Shown here: positions 1-12,250 of the stretch, piece after piece | Layout: the number at the start of each line of letters is the position of its first letter | How positions within the stretch are numbered: position 1 is the first letter of the stretch | Assembly: GCA_026874595.1 (NCBI GenBank) | Contig: CM049307.1 | Coordinates: 94,898,330-94,962,329, forward strand | DNA length: 64,000 nucleotides | Source: Sipunculus nudus | Lineage: Eukaryota; Annelida; Sipuncula; Golfingiida; Sipunculidae | Reading direction: 5' to 3' | Translations under genes and position numbers: made by a program | Notes under the pieces: generated by a model | Seen by the model: only the letters and a program-made list of their open reading frames with translations | Told to the model about the DNA's origin: nothing | Database searches by the model: none

Positions 1-3000
1 CAACGTGACGCATGCATCTTTATTTCACATAGAACGAAACTGAATCAATGCAAGGTTGATACAAATATTCCCTGTGTCAACAACGTTTCTCTTGTATTCT
101 TTGTCACCAATGTAAAAACAAACCTGACATCTATGGAGTCTTGAAGAGTTTCTGAAAGTATCCTTACCACAATGCCTATCTGCTTTTGCCGATAATCTTG
201 TCTGTCGGATGAAGGACATCCTCATTTTCTGATGTCCCAAGCCTTTACTCTGACAATATCCTGGGCACGAGAAATCTAAGCTTCGAACATCGCCATGTAG
301 CAGCCAGACTTAAAAGGAAAAGAAAAATCCTAAAATAAGCATTAATTAACATTAATTTAAGTTTGTATTTCATCGATGAAACGATTTCAACGATCTTAAC
401 TATACACCCTTATAAAATAAAACACATCAAGCATGGTATTAAAAAGAGCCAGAGTCATGATTGAAGAAAATCGGAATTGCAACTCGTATGTCAATAATGA
501 TTTTTGTTGGAGAATTTAAGAAGCTGTTTACCTAGTGTCAGAAATAAGGAAACATGGTCCACGCGCATGATGCTTATGACCTCAAAGTTAAGAGTTCAGC
601 TGCAATACAATCAAAATTCATTGGATACGACAGCATAATCGTCAAAGATGAAATCTTCTTTATGATTAAACAAAGGTATGGATACATGCCCCTACCCCTG
701 ATTTTAACCACATCATACTACTAAATATCAACAGCAGTTATTGTGGATTCCGCAATCGTAAAATCACATACCACGAATATGCCACGACTTTTGTGTTACA
801 TTTCTCTTGCTCAAAGACTTACCATAATATGGTATTTTATTCACACCCTGTATGTTAATAGAGAAATAATGTTGAGGGCCCTCCCAGGTGTAGATTTTTT
901 TTAAAATTAGGTTGTAATCCTGCAATCTTGGGTAGCTTAAATGCATTATAAAGCAAATATACATTGTAACTGAAAGCGCGACGGTGTACTATGAGTTTTT
1001 CCCTAGTTTTTTGGTTAGGTCGAAAAAAAGGGGGGGGGGATCCCTCCCACCCTTAATCCGCCCCTGGTAACAAATATCAGTATATTAATTGAAATCGGTT
1101 TTTATGCTGTAAATGGGCAAAACAATTTGTGAAATCGCATAAATCAGATGTCCCAAATAAATTAACCAAGTGACTACGTTTAAAGGTGACCAATCACCTA
1201 CCTTTTGAAAAAGAATTTATTTGATTTCTGGCTTCCTCTGTGTATATATTAAAGATTTAAGGGTAATCTTGGTTTTGAAAATTCTTTAAAGAAAAGGGCT
1301 TCATGAAGGATGTGTGAACTTGTTTATGAACAACATTTTTTGTGAACACAGCAATGTTGCCAAACGGGAAAAAACATGTAACCTAAAGTGGTACCTTGCA
1401 TATATGCGGAGGTAGAAAGGTCACTTGCTTCAAAACGCCATTTGCAATGCTATGGCTTATTTGACTTGCTGCCGGATGTCCTTGCTAAATGTGACAAACA
1501 ATTTGACATAAACTAAATATGCAGCCTGTGTGCCATGATATCCATGTTTTCTAGCCTATTTTTTATGAAAGCTCCAAGGGAATACCTTTAGTTTATAATG
1601 GTCAGATAGGTGTTTTGGCCAATTTAACTAAATATTTGCGTGTAAAATTTATGAAACTGATTTGCTTAGGCAAATTATTAATTGTCCGAATATTCTACAG
1701 AAGAACCACTATTCAGTCCGTTTCACAAAAGCAACTTTCCCTAAAGAACTGGTTTGTTTGATCTTCTTTGTATTGATTATCGTGGAATATGAGCAAAACC
1801 TGTCGTTTATTTTTGCATAATGGCCTTCAATAACTCATTAGGCTAGAAACATCATTGTCAAGCTACCAACTACAGAAACGTACAAATAAAACGCAACAAA
1901 ATATGGTCTTCACTTTCATTTGGTCAAATATATGCAAGTGCACAATATTTAGAAAGCACCTGTAAATCTACAAGTGACGGTAGATGCGCTAAAAATTTAA
2001 CGCCTCCCTACGGCATGTATGGCGTATTTACTCAACAAAATTCAGATTGACCAACATGTTTTTTTTTATAATTCTTACACTCGTTTGATTTAGGAATGTA
2101 ATTTTTTCCTTCTTACAAAGCAAAACATTTTAACAAGAACTTAGCTATCGTGATACGAAATTTGTAAATCAGTTTTGATCTTTAGATTAGAACACCAAAT
2201 TACCTATTATCGCAGGCCCACTTTGGATATACCATGAACATCATATATCGACTTACCATGGGCTTGTATAGCTATACATTATATTTTCACATAGAATCGT
2301 TCCAATGAGATATTGTGTTCCACAAAATATGCAAGCATGTATTTGAATTGAGGCATTGCTTTGTATTCTTATTAAACATGAGCAGAAGGCTTTAACATAA
2401 AAAGGCAAAACGAGTTAGATAAATCAATAAAAAAAACATACAACCGTTAACGGATTTCCGTGGTACGGGACAAGCTCAAAAGATTTTTTTTTTACAGCCT
2501 CGCTTGATTGACACGCATTTTATTCCAGTACAAATGCAGGTCTCGCTTACTGGCCTCCATTTGTTAATTCTATCAAATAGATAATATATGTTCATTTTTT
2601 AGGGAAGAGATACGAGAATTATCAAGCCTTTGGTATTTAAATGGTACATGCGAGTATTGTGTCTCTGTATGTTTTTTCTTTTGTCTGTGTTTTATGGGTG
2701 TTTTGTAGTCTCAAATTACTGACAGGTGTATCTTAAGGCAAGAAGACGTTTACCTGCATATATTTATGCCGGGAGGTAGAATCAATTTTGTAAATTAAGT
2801 AGATGTGTAAGACTACAATTAAAGGGGTATTTTCAATGAAATCGACATTTGTGGAGGCACATTCTTCTCTAATAAGCGTCACTTTTCTGGGACGGCTCAC
2901 ATTCTGTTCAGACCTTTTTCGAGAATATTTATCTCGTAAATCCCCTGCGCCGGCAATAATTATCCAGTCCGTAATTAGCTCATGATGTCCGTAAAAAACA

Positions 3001-5409
3001 CGTCCTTAAAAAAGATGCAGCATTAGAATGCAGGCACGAGATATTATGGCATGTAGTTATACAAATGTAATAATTTTCTGGTGTGAACGCAAGTGCACGA
3101 GATGAAAAATAATTTTCTGCTTCCGATCTGGAAGTTTCACTAAAAGTTTCCTAGCACTTTTTTTTTCTTCCCTCCCTTTTCGAATGCCTCAAAATGTTTC
3201 TTTTTTTATATATATCATTTCTTATTCTCTTTCATCATCGATCTCGTCATTAAATCGAGCTCAAAGTGAACTTAATATGGTTCAATACAAAATAATAGAA
3301 TTATATACAAAGTAATTTAACACGTAGACAATTCCAACATCTGGTATTTAAAATGGAGAGTTTTTTCCCCCACTTTTCCACTAATTTATGTACTTCTCTT
3401 TCTTTTTCTGCTACCTTACGTTCGATTTATTCTTTATCTTTTATATACTTGATAAATTTCAAGTGCAAAGGGACTCTTCCTTTCTTACGATATTTAAAAA
3501 TGACTACTTAAATGTCAATATCAATATATCAATTAGCTTTTGTATATAACATCATTTGAACACTCTGAATGTATTATTTCTCTCGTTAATGCTTGCATAT
3601 AAATTTTCCTCGCCTGGCCAACCTCTTACATGGAAGTAAACAGATTTGGTCATAAAACATTCACAAAAAAGATGACAGACAGATTTCGCATCTATAAAAC
3701 AACATGAGCATCTTTTGGTATCTGTAATCTCCATATGTATAATTTCTTGTTGACAGTTTAAATGTTATGTAAAATTTTAAATTGGAATTGCCTCAAATCC
3801 ATGTCCTTTGTTGTTTCATATATATGCTTCACAGCTTTATACCATCAGAAATCGTTGGTTAAATCTCGTTGGAGATATACTTTGTTCACTTGTTTTTCTA
3901 TTTTTTTTCAGTATTGATCGATTATACACTAAGTTTCTCCAGATTGTTGAATATATCCCCCATAGGTATCAAATCATCAGATAATATATCATCATTAAAA
4001 ATGCTTGTTTTTATACTATCTTTTCTAGCACTTAAAGGGAACTATTCTCATACAAAATATGTTAGATATATACATAAAATATAGTGTTGTTATCCTGGTA
4101 TTATAACAAAGGTATCTGGTCTTATTTCGTCCTTTAACCGTTAGAAAAATTGATAAGAATTGGCTTACACATAGGCTTAATATTTATATGTCTTTAAAAA
4201 AATCAACACATAAAGCACAAGCCACATGGTGGCCGTACCCGGCATCTTCACCAAGCAAGAGCTTTTCAGGTTTCAAACCAATGTTTCTTCAAACCTATGG
4301 TATGTTTTAATGTTTCGTATAATTATTCTTCTCTGGGTGTCAGTGCTCCTGCAGAATTACCACCTCTGGTCATGGAGTATTGCTAAAATAAACACACATG
4401 GACTGTGTATATACTAACACGCAGAACCATAGCAAAATATGGAAAAAAGGTAAATCCGTAAAATTGGATAGTTATGCTACGATAGAACGTTTGTGTTGGA
4501 CCAATATGAACCCAATATATAAGCGTAAGATTTATATTATATTTTTTTTAAATGTACCTTTAACGATATTCACTGCAATATTCATGCCCGTGGAAATACA
4601 GAACAAGATACAACAAAGCAGATTGGTCGCCAGTGGAGGTATGCGTTTTTTTTTTCTTATTCTGGCAGTGATGGATCTGTCAGGGATTTATCTTTGATTA
4701 GGTTAGGGATATCAAAATAACAATTATATATATAACTTCTAATAGCCCTTGGTGACCCAAATTTAAACCGTCACTACCAACCATATTTGACACAAATTTG
4801 ATATTTCAGACAACAAAGCAGACTTCGTTTAAGTGTCAGCCTTAAGTTTGTTTAGATACCAACAGTTGTGACGTTCGAAATTCAAATAAGCGTTTTATTT
4901 CTTTGTCCAAGACATTTTAGTACCAATAGATGTATTCCATTAAAATTCACTTTGAGGGCAGGCATTTTGATGTATTCAAAATATTTCATATAAACACTGT
5001 ACAGGAGAAAGAAATCGATTTCCGTCTACCATAATCTGTCATATACATGTACTGCGTTAACCTCACGTACTGAAATGTTAAATGTTGAAAACTCATGTTA
5101 AATGGAAATAATTGTCAACCCTTGTCCTCCCCGCACAATAAGCTAGCGACGTACTCAGAATAATTACCATGGTACAAATTCTTTTTTTTTTTTTTTGTTC
5201 TTTATAAGAGAACTCGCTATGACGACCACCTTGAAAATGTGGCCATTTTATCGAGGTCCCCTTGGTGGAAGTAATTTTGAGGTTTGAATGTATATGAAAA
5301 AATAAATATACATATATATATATATATTGGTCCGCCTTACAAAATCTTGAAAAAGTCAGCCCGCCGGGGCCCGCGCGGCTTTGCGGTTTCGGGCCCGCGG
5401 AGGGCTCTA
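1..5409. other. intergenic, no gene recognised
   Basis: AT-rich sequence with no exon that I can support on either strand. The open frames here are short, have no family motif and are not flanked by convincing splice sites. Homopolymer and (TA)n tracts occur, for example near 5310-5327. Absence of a gene is a judgement by eye only. Confidence 0.5.
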
Positions 5410-5567
5410 TCTATATATTAATAGCGTAAGGCGATTTTTGTGATTTTCCGTTTCTACTGTACGGATTGCCTTGATTTTCGACTTAAATATCTTTATCCGA
5501 ATTGGTCCGAGTTTTCTGGGGGCCCTGTCTGGCGTTTTAGTGCATTTTGAGGTCACTAGCCCGAAAT

Positions 5568-5715
5568 AACCCCCTTCTCAAAAGGGAGATCTGTGAAAGA
5601 TTTTTTTTTTTTTGGCAGGCCTTCCTGTGACCGGGTGGTCACACGAAAAGGGGCTTCTTCCTGCGACCCCGCTAACATGACCTGACATGCTTGAGTGCAC
5701 ATGTATCTGTTCCAG
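5568..5715. repeat. dispersed repeat related to 11440-11570
   Basis: A homopolymer T run is followed by CTTCTTCCTGCGACCCCGC, then TGACCTGACATGC and GAGTGCAC. The same order of motifs occurs at 11505-11570 in CHCHD1 intron 1. The two copies are diverged and neither has a coding frame. The family is not recognised. Confidence 0.4.
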
Positions 5716-5786
5716 GGCTTTGCATGAGATCAGGATCTTTGATAAATAAGCGAGTCGCATAAGCCTAATATCGTTTTGCACGTTCA

Positions 5787-6792
5787 CACACACCAGCGTT
5801 TATCGCATTGCGTTTATCGCATCCGTTTTTCATATGCGATCAACGGAGGCAACCATGCTGCGACACATGACACATACAAGCGTCAAAAAGGTGGCGATAA
5901 AGCAGCGTTTCCGTGTGCGCGTATATGCGTATATGCGTGAAAAATCGCTCTGTGATTTTGTAACTGGGGTGTTTCCATGTGTCCGTCAGCGTATAAGCGT
6001 ATGTGCGTATATGCGTGAAAATCGCCACAGGAGCAATTTTCACGCAAAAGGTCTTCGTGAACTCAGGGATTCAGGGTACAATGACGTCATTTCACCATCT
6101 TTTTTGTGAAAGGCCTGCTTGATCCACTGTACAAATAAATAAGTTTGCCAGTTCACGCATATACGCATATAAGCGCACATGGAAACACACCTATTTTTGC
6201 ACGCATATACGCACATACGGATAAACGAGCACATGGAAACGCTGCTTTAGTCGTTTTATCCTTTCAGACCAAGATTTATGCCTGTGAACCTAAAGGATAT
6301 ATCAGTAAAAATATAACAAATATTTATGGTTTTCATTTAATTAACCCCCCCCCCCCTTCAAAATAATTGTCCTGGCGCCCGTGCGTATCGCTTTATTTTG
6401 CTTCCGCTTTAAATGTCACTTTTTATTGCATCAAATTCATTGTTGCACTTTTTCAATGATATAGTGAGATGCATGTTGAGTGTTATAGACTTGGTGGTTC
6501 TTCTTTATAGTGATTCCGTTTCAATGAAATTCAAAACTTATATTTTGTTAATGGAAGTGAGGACTTCCATAATTTCACGTAATAAAATCGAATCCCCTGT
6601 GCGTTTAACGGATGCGTTCATCGCCAAAATCGAGCAGTGTTCAATATCTGCGATAAACGCATGCGTTGTTCGCAGCTGATAATCATTGCTGGAGGTATGT
6701 GTCATGTGAAACTGAAATTATGGTGTCCAATATTTTTAGATGGAAGCGATGAACGGATGCAATGATCGGATTCGATAAACGTTGGTATGTGT
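5787..6792. repeat. about 1 kb element with imperfect terminal inverted repeats
   Basis: The left arm (5787-5850) and right arm (6735-6792) are inverted relatives built on motifs such as CAGCGTTTATCG and GCATCCGTT. Extra copies of the same motif lie at about 6600-6675. The block sits between the two Helitron 5' ends, so it may be an independent DNA element inserted into the older Helitron copy. I see no transposase and no certain target-site duplication. Confidence 0.4.
5897..6252. repeat. nested inverted repeat with CGTATATGCG units
   Basis: The left arm (5897-6020) reads from AAAGCAGCGTTTCC into repeated GCGTATATGCGTG units. The right arm (6150-6251) is its imperfect reverse complement, ending GGAAACGCTGCTTTAG. 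The arms are about 100 bp with a spacer of about 130 bp. It lies wholly within the 5787-6792 element. It could be a MITE that inserted into another element, or internal structure of the same one. Confidence 0.45.
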
Positions 6793-6994
6793 CACCAGCG
6801 TTTTACACGGTGCGCTTTTGTCGCTTACGACAGCCGCAAGAAAAATCGGAAGGCAAATTTAAATAGCGATGTTCACCATAAAACATTTTCATATAAAATG
6901 ATTTCATTTATCATATCAACTTCTCCGAAAAAAAATCCGGCCAATTTCCTGGCTTCAATAAGTTTTTAATGCATAACACCATACGTTTAATGGA

Positions 6995-7774
6995 TCTGTA
7001 TATTAATAGCGTAACGCGAGTTGTGTGATAATCCGTATTTCCTCTGATACCACTCTACGGATTGCTATGATTTTCGATTTACTTGTATGCTCCAGCTTAG
7101 TCCGAAGACATTCCACCCACTTTTATTGTCACAGGACAGACTAGCCATCTTTCTTTTTTCAACGGAACTTTCCCATTGGTGTTAACACGCGATTGTACCG
7201 AAGGACGCATATTTTACGTGACGAAAAATTATTCGATTTAACACTGAAAGGTAAGACCACGTCATAAAAAATGACTGCACCTATTCAGCAACCTCAGAGA
7301 GTGGCTAAGCCTAACAATCATACGAGATCGATCGGGGCCAAGGGCTGGCTGCTAGGCTAGCCAGTCACATTTTACAGTGCATGCAAAACCGTCTACCACG
7401 TCCACGTGCCAAACATGCAGTAATTTGAATTATTCTTATTTTATCTGATCGATTTTATGAAGAACAAGTGGGTTTGGGTAAGGTAAGAACTGTTTTTTTT
7501 AATATATATTTTGTAGGCCTTCACATGCATGCCACCGAAGCCCAACCCAACCCTTCCTGGCAACTCATATTGCTAAATAGTTATCCTTTATATGAGCTGA
7601 GGCTATAATCAGTGGAATTTAATCACAGCTTTTAAAAACAAAATCTGACTTTGTAGTGGGGTGCTTAAGTGCATGCAGTAACATAGTATAACCAAGACAT
7701 TCAACCATGAAAGACCATTTGATATCAGAACAAACTGCTCGCCCCTAACCGTGCGTAGCACGGGTAATTGCTAG
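6995..7774 (+). mobile_element. non-autonomous Helitron, 780 bp
   Basis: The element starts with TC directly after A6994 and ends with CTAG (7771-7774) directly before T7775. That is the A^T insertion and TC...CTRR terminal pattern of Helitrons. Eleven bases before the end lies a perfect hairpin at 7749-7763, CCGTGC/GCACGG with a 3-nt loop, which is the typical 3' terminator. There is no coding capacity and no terminal inverted repeat. The termini are seen directly; the family call rests on knowledge of Helitron structure. Confidence 0.7.
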
Positions 7775-9127
7775 TAATCAATAATATACATAATATATTA
7801 TTTCTAATATATTTAGTACATTTTTCCATCCCCTCATACCAGAAGGACGAGAGTCTAAAAACTGGAGCTGGTATGAATGTGTGCGTGTATCACTTCTAAA
7901 CTAGGACCTTGCGTTATGATAACGAAACGACATGTCCCTGAAATTGTGATATGGCGCCGTAGCCTTCTAGTTCAACGAAGGAGTGGTCCAACTGGAACAT
8001 TTATTGGCAGATATTTTCTAGGATATATGAATGAGGGTGGCGGGAATCTGGCCATGGCACGGTCATGGGAGTTGGTCTGGTTGTCATTGACTTAAACTTT
8101 GCAGCCCTCTCCCCTCAGGTTAGGCCCAGTTTGTATGAGTTTCCTTGCCCAGTTTGTATGAGTTTCCTTTACAGTTAAATGACAGACGACTTCATTATCG
8201 TACAGCTATCGTATACTGTGTGATACCGTAACTAATGGTCCCTGTTGACACGAAATAGATCTATGGATTACAAATCCTCCATCTTTGAATTACTTTAAAT
8301 GAAAAATTACTTTTTTATTCATTTTTACCCGCCTCGGTGAGTTATTTTGGGAATATTTGGCGTTTGAATTCCTTCTGTTAAAAGGCCCCTTGGGGAGGGA
8401 GGGAACCATGCAATACGCGAGAGGTTGGGTACTTGGATCGTTACGCTTTCACGAACATACCTATTAATTAATGAGACGTCAGATGTAATTCATTTCGTTT
8501 ATTATATTCTGAAGATCAACACAGTTTTTGTCCACAAACATATTTAGAAGTATACAAGAAATTCAATATATCGCCAGTGTGAATAATATAAAACAATGTC
8601 CATATATAGCAAAAGTATCGGCGGTTTCATTAGAAATAAGTACCCCTAACCCCCCCCCCCCCCCCCCAGATCTCTTTGAGATCGCCAACTGACGGTTTGT
8701 GTTTCCGTGTGTACAGGCAAGCGGTCTATATTGCCATGGGATCGAACTCCATATTAATAAACCGATTAATAAACCAACGAATCCGGTTCCACTGGCTGAA
8801 TGTTGTGCTGTTTGAACATAGCCGGTCTCGATAGGATCGATCTGACATCTGAGATCGAAATAAGTAGCCTTTACACGGCCTACCAGGTTCTTGCTCTACG
8901 AAGAGGTTCTAGTGAAAGGAGCGGCTCTTAAACATTTGTAATATTCTAGAATCCGAATGTTGCCACACGCCTCTAAAAGAATTGTTTGTATGGGGAACCA
9001 ACGCCCGTGTCTCCCCAAGACCTCGACCACCTTTGGAAATGACCAAGAGTACAAAACATAGATTGACAATCGACACATGGTAACATGTAAAGTGCTCTAT
9101 GGCCTACAGACTAGGCCAGAGCGGTAT
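7775..9127. other. intergenic, no gene recognised
   Basis: No exon or RNA gene can be supported. The stretch holds an 18-base C run at 8650-8667 and short direct repeats near 8128-8170 (CCCAGTTTGTATGAGTTTCC twice). Confidence 0.5.
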
Positions 9128-9246
9128 AACTCTGAAGAAAAACAACACTGTTAATTCACAACAGTCTGTTTCACGGGATGCGACCCGATCATAAGGTGAA
9201 TGTGGTTAGAATGAAGCTAACGGCGTGATTTGAAAAGCCGAGACTT
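9128..9246 (-). ncRNA. hammerhead-ribozyme-like repeat, copy 1 (mutated core)
   Basis: This 119-bp block differs from the copy at 24587-24705 at only two positions. Read on the minus strand it has the hammerhead order: CTGATGA box, stem II hairpin CGGG/CCCG, GAAAC box, then stem III ACTGTT/AACAGT. In this copy the first box is CTTATGA (reverse complement of 9189-9195), a change at an invariant core base, so I expect it to be inactive. Such ribozymes are known in Penelope-like elements and retrozymes of animals. The assignment here is inference. Confidence 0.45.
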
Positions 9247-9276
9247 TACGAGATTACGAGATAATGCTTTGGGCGA

Positions 9277-9279
<3 letters not shown>

Positions 9280-9307
<28 letters not shown>

Positions 9308-9311
9308 GGGG
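9280..9311 (+). repeat. G-run (G25, A, G6)
   Basis: An uninterrupted run of about 25 G followed by A and six G. It can form G-quadruplexes and is a likely site of sequencing or assembly length error. Confidence 0.9.
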
Positions 9312-9463
9312 CATGTGAAAGACTGACACTGATCCTATTGTCCTCAGGTGCACAATAGGATTGGTCGGGGTACACGTGCGATACTGGAACATAACAGGGC
9401 AGGGCAAAGAGGTTATTTATTGTTGTAAATTTTATATATAATACAAAGATATATACCAGGATG

Positions 9464-9464
<1 letters not shown>

Positions 9465-9528
<64 letters not shown>
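9465..9528. repeat. (TA)n microsatellite
   Basis: About 32 uninterrupted TA units, just after the hammerhead-like repeat and the G-run. Confidence 0.95.
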
Positions 9529-9529
<1 letters not shown>

Positions 9530-9747
9530 GACTAACACGTAACTGTCAGGTTTTCACCCCCAAAATTGTAATACATTTCATTTAATATTGGAGGAGGGCT
9601 TATGCAATATCCTGTTTCCTTGTTTCAATTTATGTTTTGCAATATCGTCTATTTTTTTAATATCAGTTGTTACGGAACCTAATATCAACAGATCACGTAG
9701 CCGTGACGAGCACATAATTTGTTACGGAGATAAATAAAAAATCAGAT

Positions 9748-10548
9748 TCTGTAACACTAGACAGCGTGAAATGTCTAGGGGAATGAATAAAGAAGTCAGT
9801 GTTTTTTTGTTAACAAATAATTATAATTTATTCTTAAGACAATCCTAACATTACAATACACTAAATCAATACAATTACACAGTATAACAATAGTAAAAGA
9901 GTAAATCAATGCAATTACACAGTATGATAAATAAAGTGTACAGTACCTGGATACCACCACTGTCACAGCGACAACAAGTCCTTTAAAACGTATAATACAG
10001 ATGAGCAGTTCACATAAATTTTCTCAGAGAATAATAGTCCAATCCAATCACAAAATCAATCTGTTGTAATCCAGAAGTGAAGTTCTTGTATTAATCCCGA
10101 AAGCAAACTGGAGACAGGCCGCACTAAACCTGCCTAGAGTTCGTAGAATCCCTGACACAACTTCAGTTATCGGATAGGTCCAAAACTGACTCACACACTT
10201 CAGTGTCCGCTGGAATATTTCTCTCTCTCCTCTCTCTCGGCTCTAAAACTCTCTTGGCCCCGTATTTATAACTTTTCATCCGAAAATTCTAGAAACCTCT
10301 GTTACATGAACAATCTAAAGAACTCAACAATACATAATACACACGCCAAAAGAACATTACAAGACACGCGCTCATAGAGTGCGACCAGCCCAGAAAGTTC
10401 CAGATCAGCATGAGCGCTGTGTTTCTACACGTCAGACCCGTAAGTGGGGCGGCCCGGCCCGCGCGTCTCCAATGGCAACGTACAATGCTAATATTAAACA
10501 GACACCTGCAAGACTGCTTCACACAATAAAAGAGACCCTTGTAACACA
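9748..10548 (-). mobile_element. putative solo LTR, minus orientation
   Basis: On the minus strand the block starts TGTTACAAGGG (reverse complement of the sequence ending at 10548) and ends with GTGTTACA (9748-9755), giving the TG...CA ends of an LTR. A strong TATA box TATAAATA lies at 10263-10270 (minus), and a polyadenylation signal AATAAA at 9827-9832 (minus), in the order expected for U3-R-U5. No gag or pol frame adjoins it and no second LTR is seen. The flanking five bases do not match well, so the target duplication is missing or decayed. It could also be another promoter-bearing repeat. Confidence 0.5.
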
Positions 10549-10757
10549 GTCCATAAATGTTGAAAGATATACCACCACCAGTTCGATCTGGGCCTTCAAC
10601 AAATATATTTAAAAAAAAAAAACGCAGATAATTAGATATTTTTTTAATTTTTTTTTTTACTTATGATATAGGCATAAACAATAAAAACAATTGATAATAT
10701 TTAAAATTGCATTCGTTATCGGCCTTAGTATCTAACAGATAATTAATGATTTAAAAA

Positions 10758-10762
<5 letters not shown>

Positions 10763-10792
<30 letters not shown>

Positions 10793-10835
10793 TTATTATT
10801 ATTATTATCATTATTATTATTATTATTATTATTTA
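10763..10835. repeat. (TA)n followed by (ATT)n
   Basis: Simple TA repeats run directly into ATT/TTA repeats. No gene signal overlaps. Confidence 0.9.
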
Positions 10836-11308
10836 GCATTTTGCTATTCTTGTTTATAAAAAGCATGTGGGAGGTGTACTTAAAATTGCAAATAACAAAC
10901 GTGTTTAAATACATTAATCCATATATTTTTTAGGCTAAAATAAGAACACACATGTTGGAATTCCTATGTTTACTGGTAAACTGTATGGCATCTGAGGTTG
11001 ACGTCTTGTTTCGGCGTCATATCCACAGCTGTGCTGGCGGCAGGGCGAATTGGAATATAGTGGATAGGGACGAGACAACTTGACGTCCAGCTTTGGCGTA
11101 ATTATATCCGACCTGATCGACATCCAACTTGACATCCGTCATCCGATTTCCGACATTCTGGTTTTAGTTCGTACCGTTTGCGTTCGGTTGATGAGAGCTG
11201 TGTATGGCAAGGTCGAGGTCATAAGGAGCACGGGCATAAACAACACGCTTTTATAACTTCTCATAAACATTCAGTTTCTGGATGCACCAGAGCAACATTT
11301 GAAGCAAG

Positions 11309-11450
11309 ATGCCTAATCTCACAGGAATCAGGTTAAAAGCTACTAAATTTAAATTGAAGAAGTTTACAAATTATCGCCCGCTGCCAGTTTTCAAAGGTCC
11401 ACAAATCGTCCTATCTAATGCTGTGTCGGAGAGGGGCGAAAAAAAGAGAT
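11309..11450 (+). CDS. CHCHD1: CHCHD1 exon 1
   Basis: Encodes residues 1-47, a basic segment (MPNLTGIRLKATKF...) followed by PLPVFKGPQIVLSNAVSERG, corresponding to the N-terminal arm that binds rRNA in mS37. It ends with one base of a split Leu codon before donor GTAAGT at 11451. The weakest exon by conservation, but the phase and donor fit exon 2 exactly. Confidence 0.8.
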
Positions 11451-12199
11451 GTAAGTTTAAGTTTTGGCTGTCCTTCCAACGAACGGGGGGGGGGGGGGGA
11501 GAGGAAGAAGCTCCTTCCTGCGACCCCCCCCCCCCCCCCGCGTGACCAGTCATGCCTGAGCGCACTAGAGGGAGCAGGATATCTGCACCTTGGCCCACTT
11601 CGTGTGACTGGGGTCTTAAGGCCCAGCAACACTAAACGCTGGGCATTTCAGTGCTTAACGGCAAAGCGCTGCAATTACTATACTAAAATAAATTTTTTTT
11701 CAGCTTTGCAGCGCAGCGCAGCGCAGTGCGACGTTTGGTGTGGACACCATCATGTATTTGCATGTACTCAACATTTTCTGCAGCGCAGCACGGTGCAGCG
11801 CGGTGAAGCGTTCGGTGTGGCTGAACCTTTATAGTAATAGCATTGTAGTTAATTAAAACCAGTTTAGGGGCCCAATCACCTTATCACCTATCTGACCTTT
11901 ATAAACAACAGGTAATCCCATGAAGCTTTCATAAAAATAGGCCAGAAAATGTGGATATTACCACACACAGGCTGCTAGTTTTGTATATATGAACGTCTTT
12001 ACAATATGTTGGAACCCACCAAAATAAAGCAAATTCAACAAGGGAATCGGGCAGCAAATCAGATGAGAAATGCTTTTCAAAAGTTGTTTTTGCAATGGGC
12101 TGGACTAAGTACCGAAACACCCTGAAAAACACAGGAAAACACTGAAATAACACAGAAATACACTGAAATATCAATCATTACCACCATTACATGTGTTCA

Positions 12200-12250
<51 letters not shown>

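Larger units (their letters stand above)
5410..7774 (+). mobile_element. Helitron-like region with an older outer 5' end
   Basis: A Helitron-type 5' end begins at TC 5410-5411 after an A, with TCTATATATTAATAGCG. A related 5' end occurs again at 6995, and the two share about 100 bp of similar downstream sequence. Only one 3' terminus is visible, at 7774. I read this as an outer copy whose 3' end is missing or shared with the inner copy. No Rep/helicase gene is visible, so any element here is non-autonomous. Confidence 0.45.

Noticed and set aside
5834-6366. Several open frames rich in Tyr-Ala-Tyr-Met-Arg
   Set aside because: They are translations of the inverted CGTATATGCG repeats and appear on both strands.
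11418-11834. 138-codon open frame
   Set aside because: It overlaps CHCHD1 exon 1 out of frame and then reads through G and C runs and the MITE.
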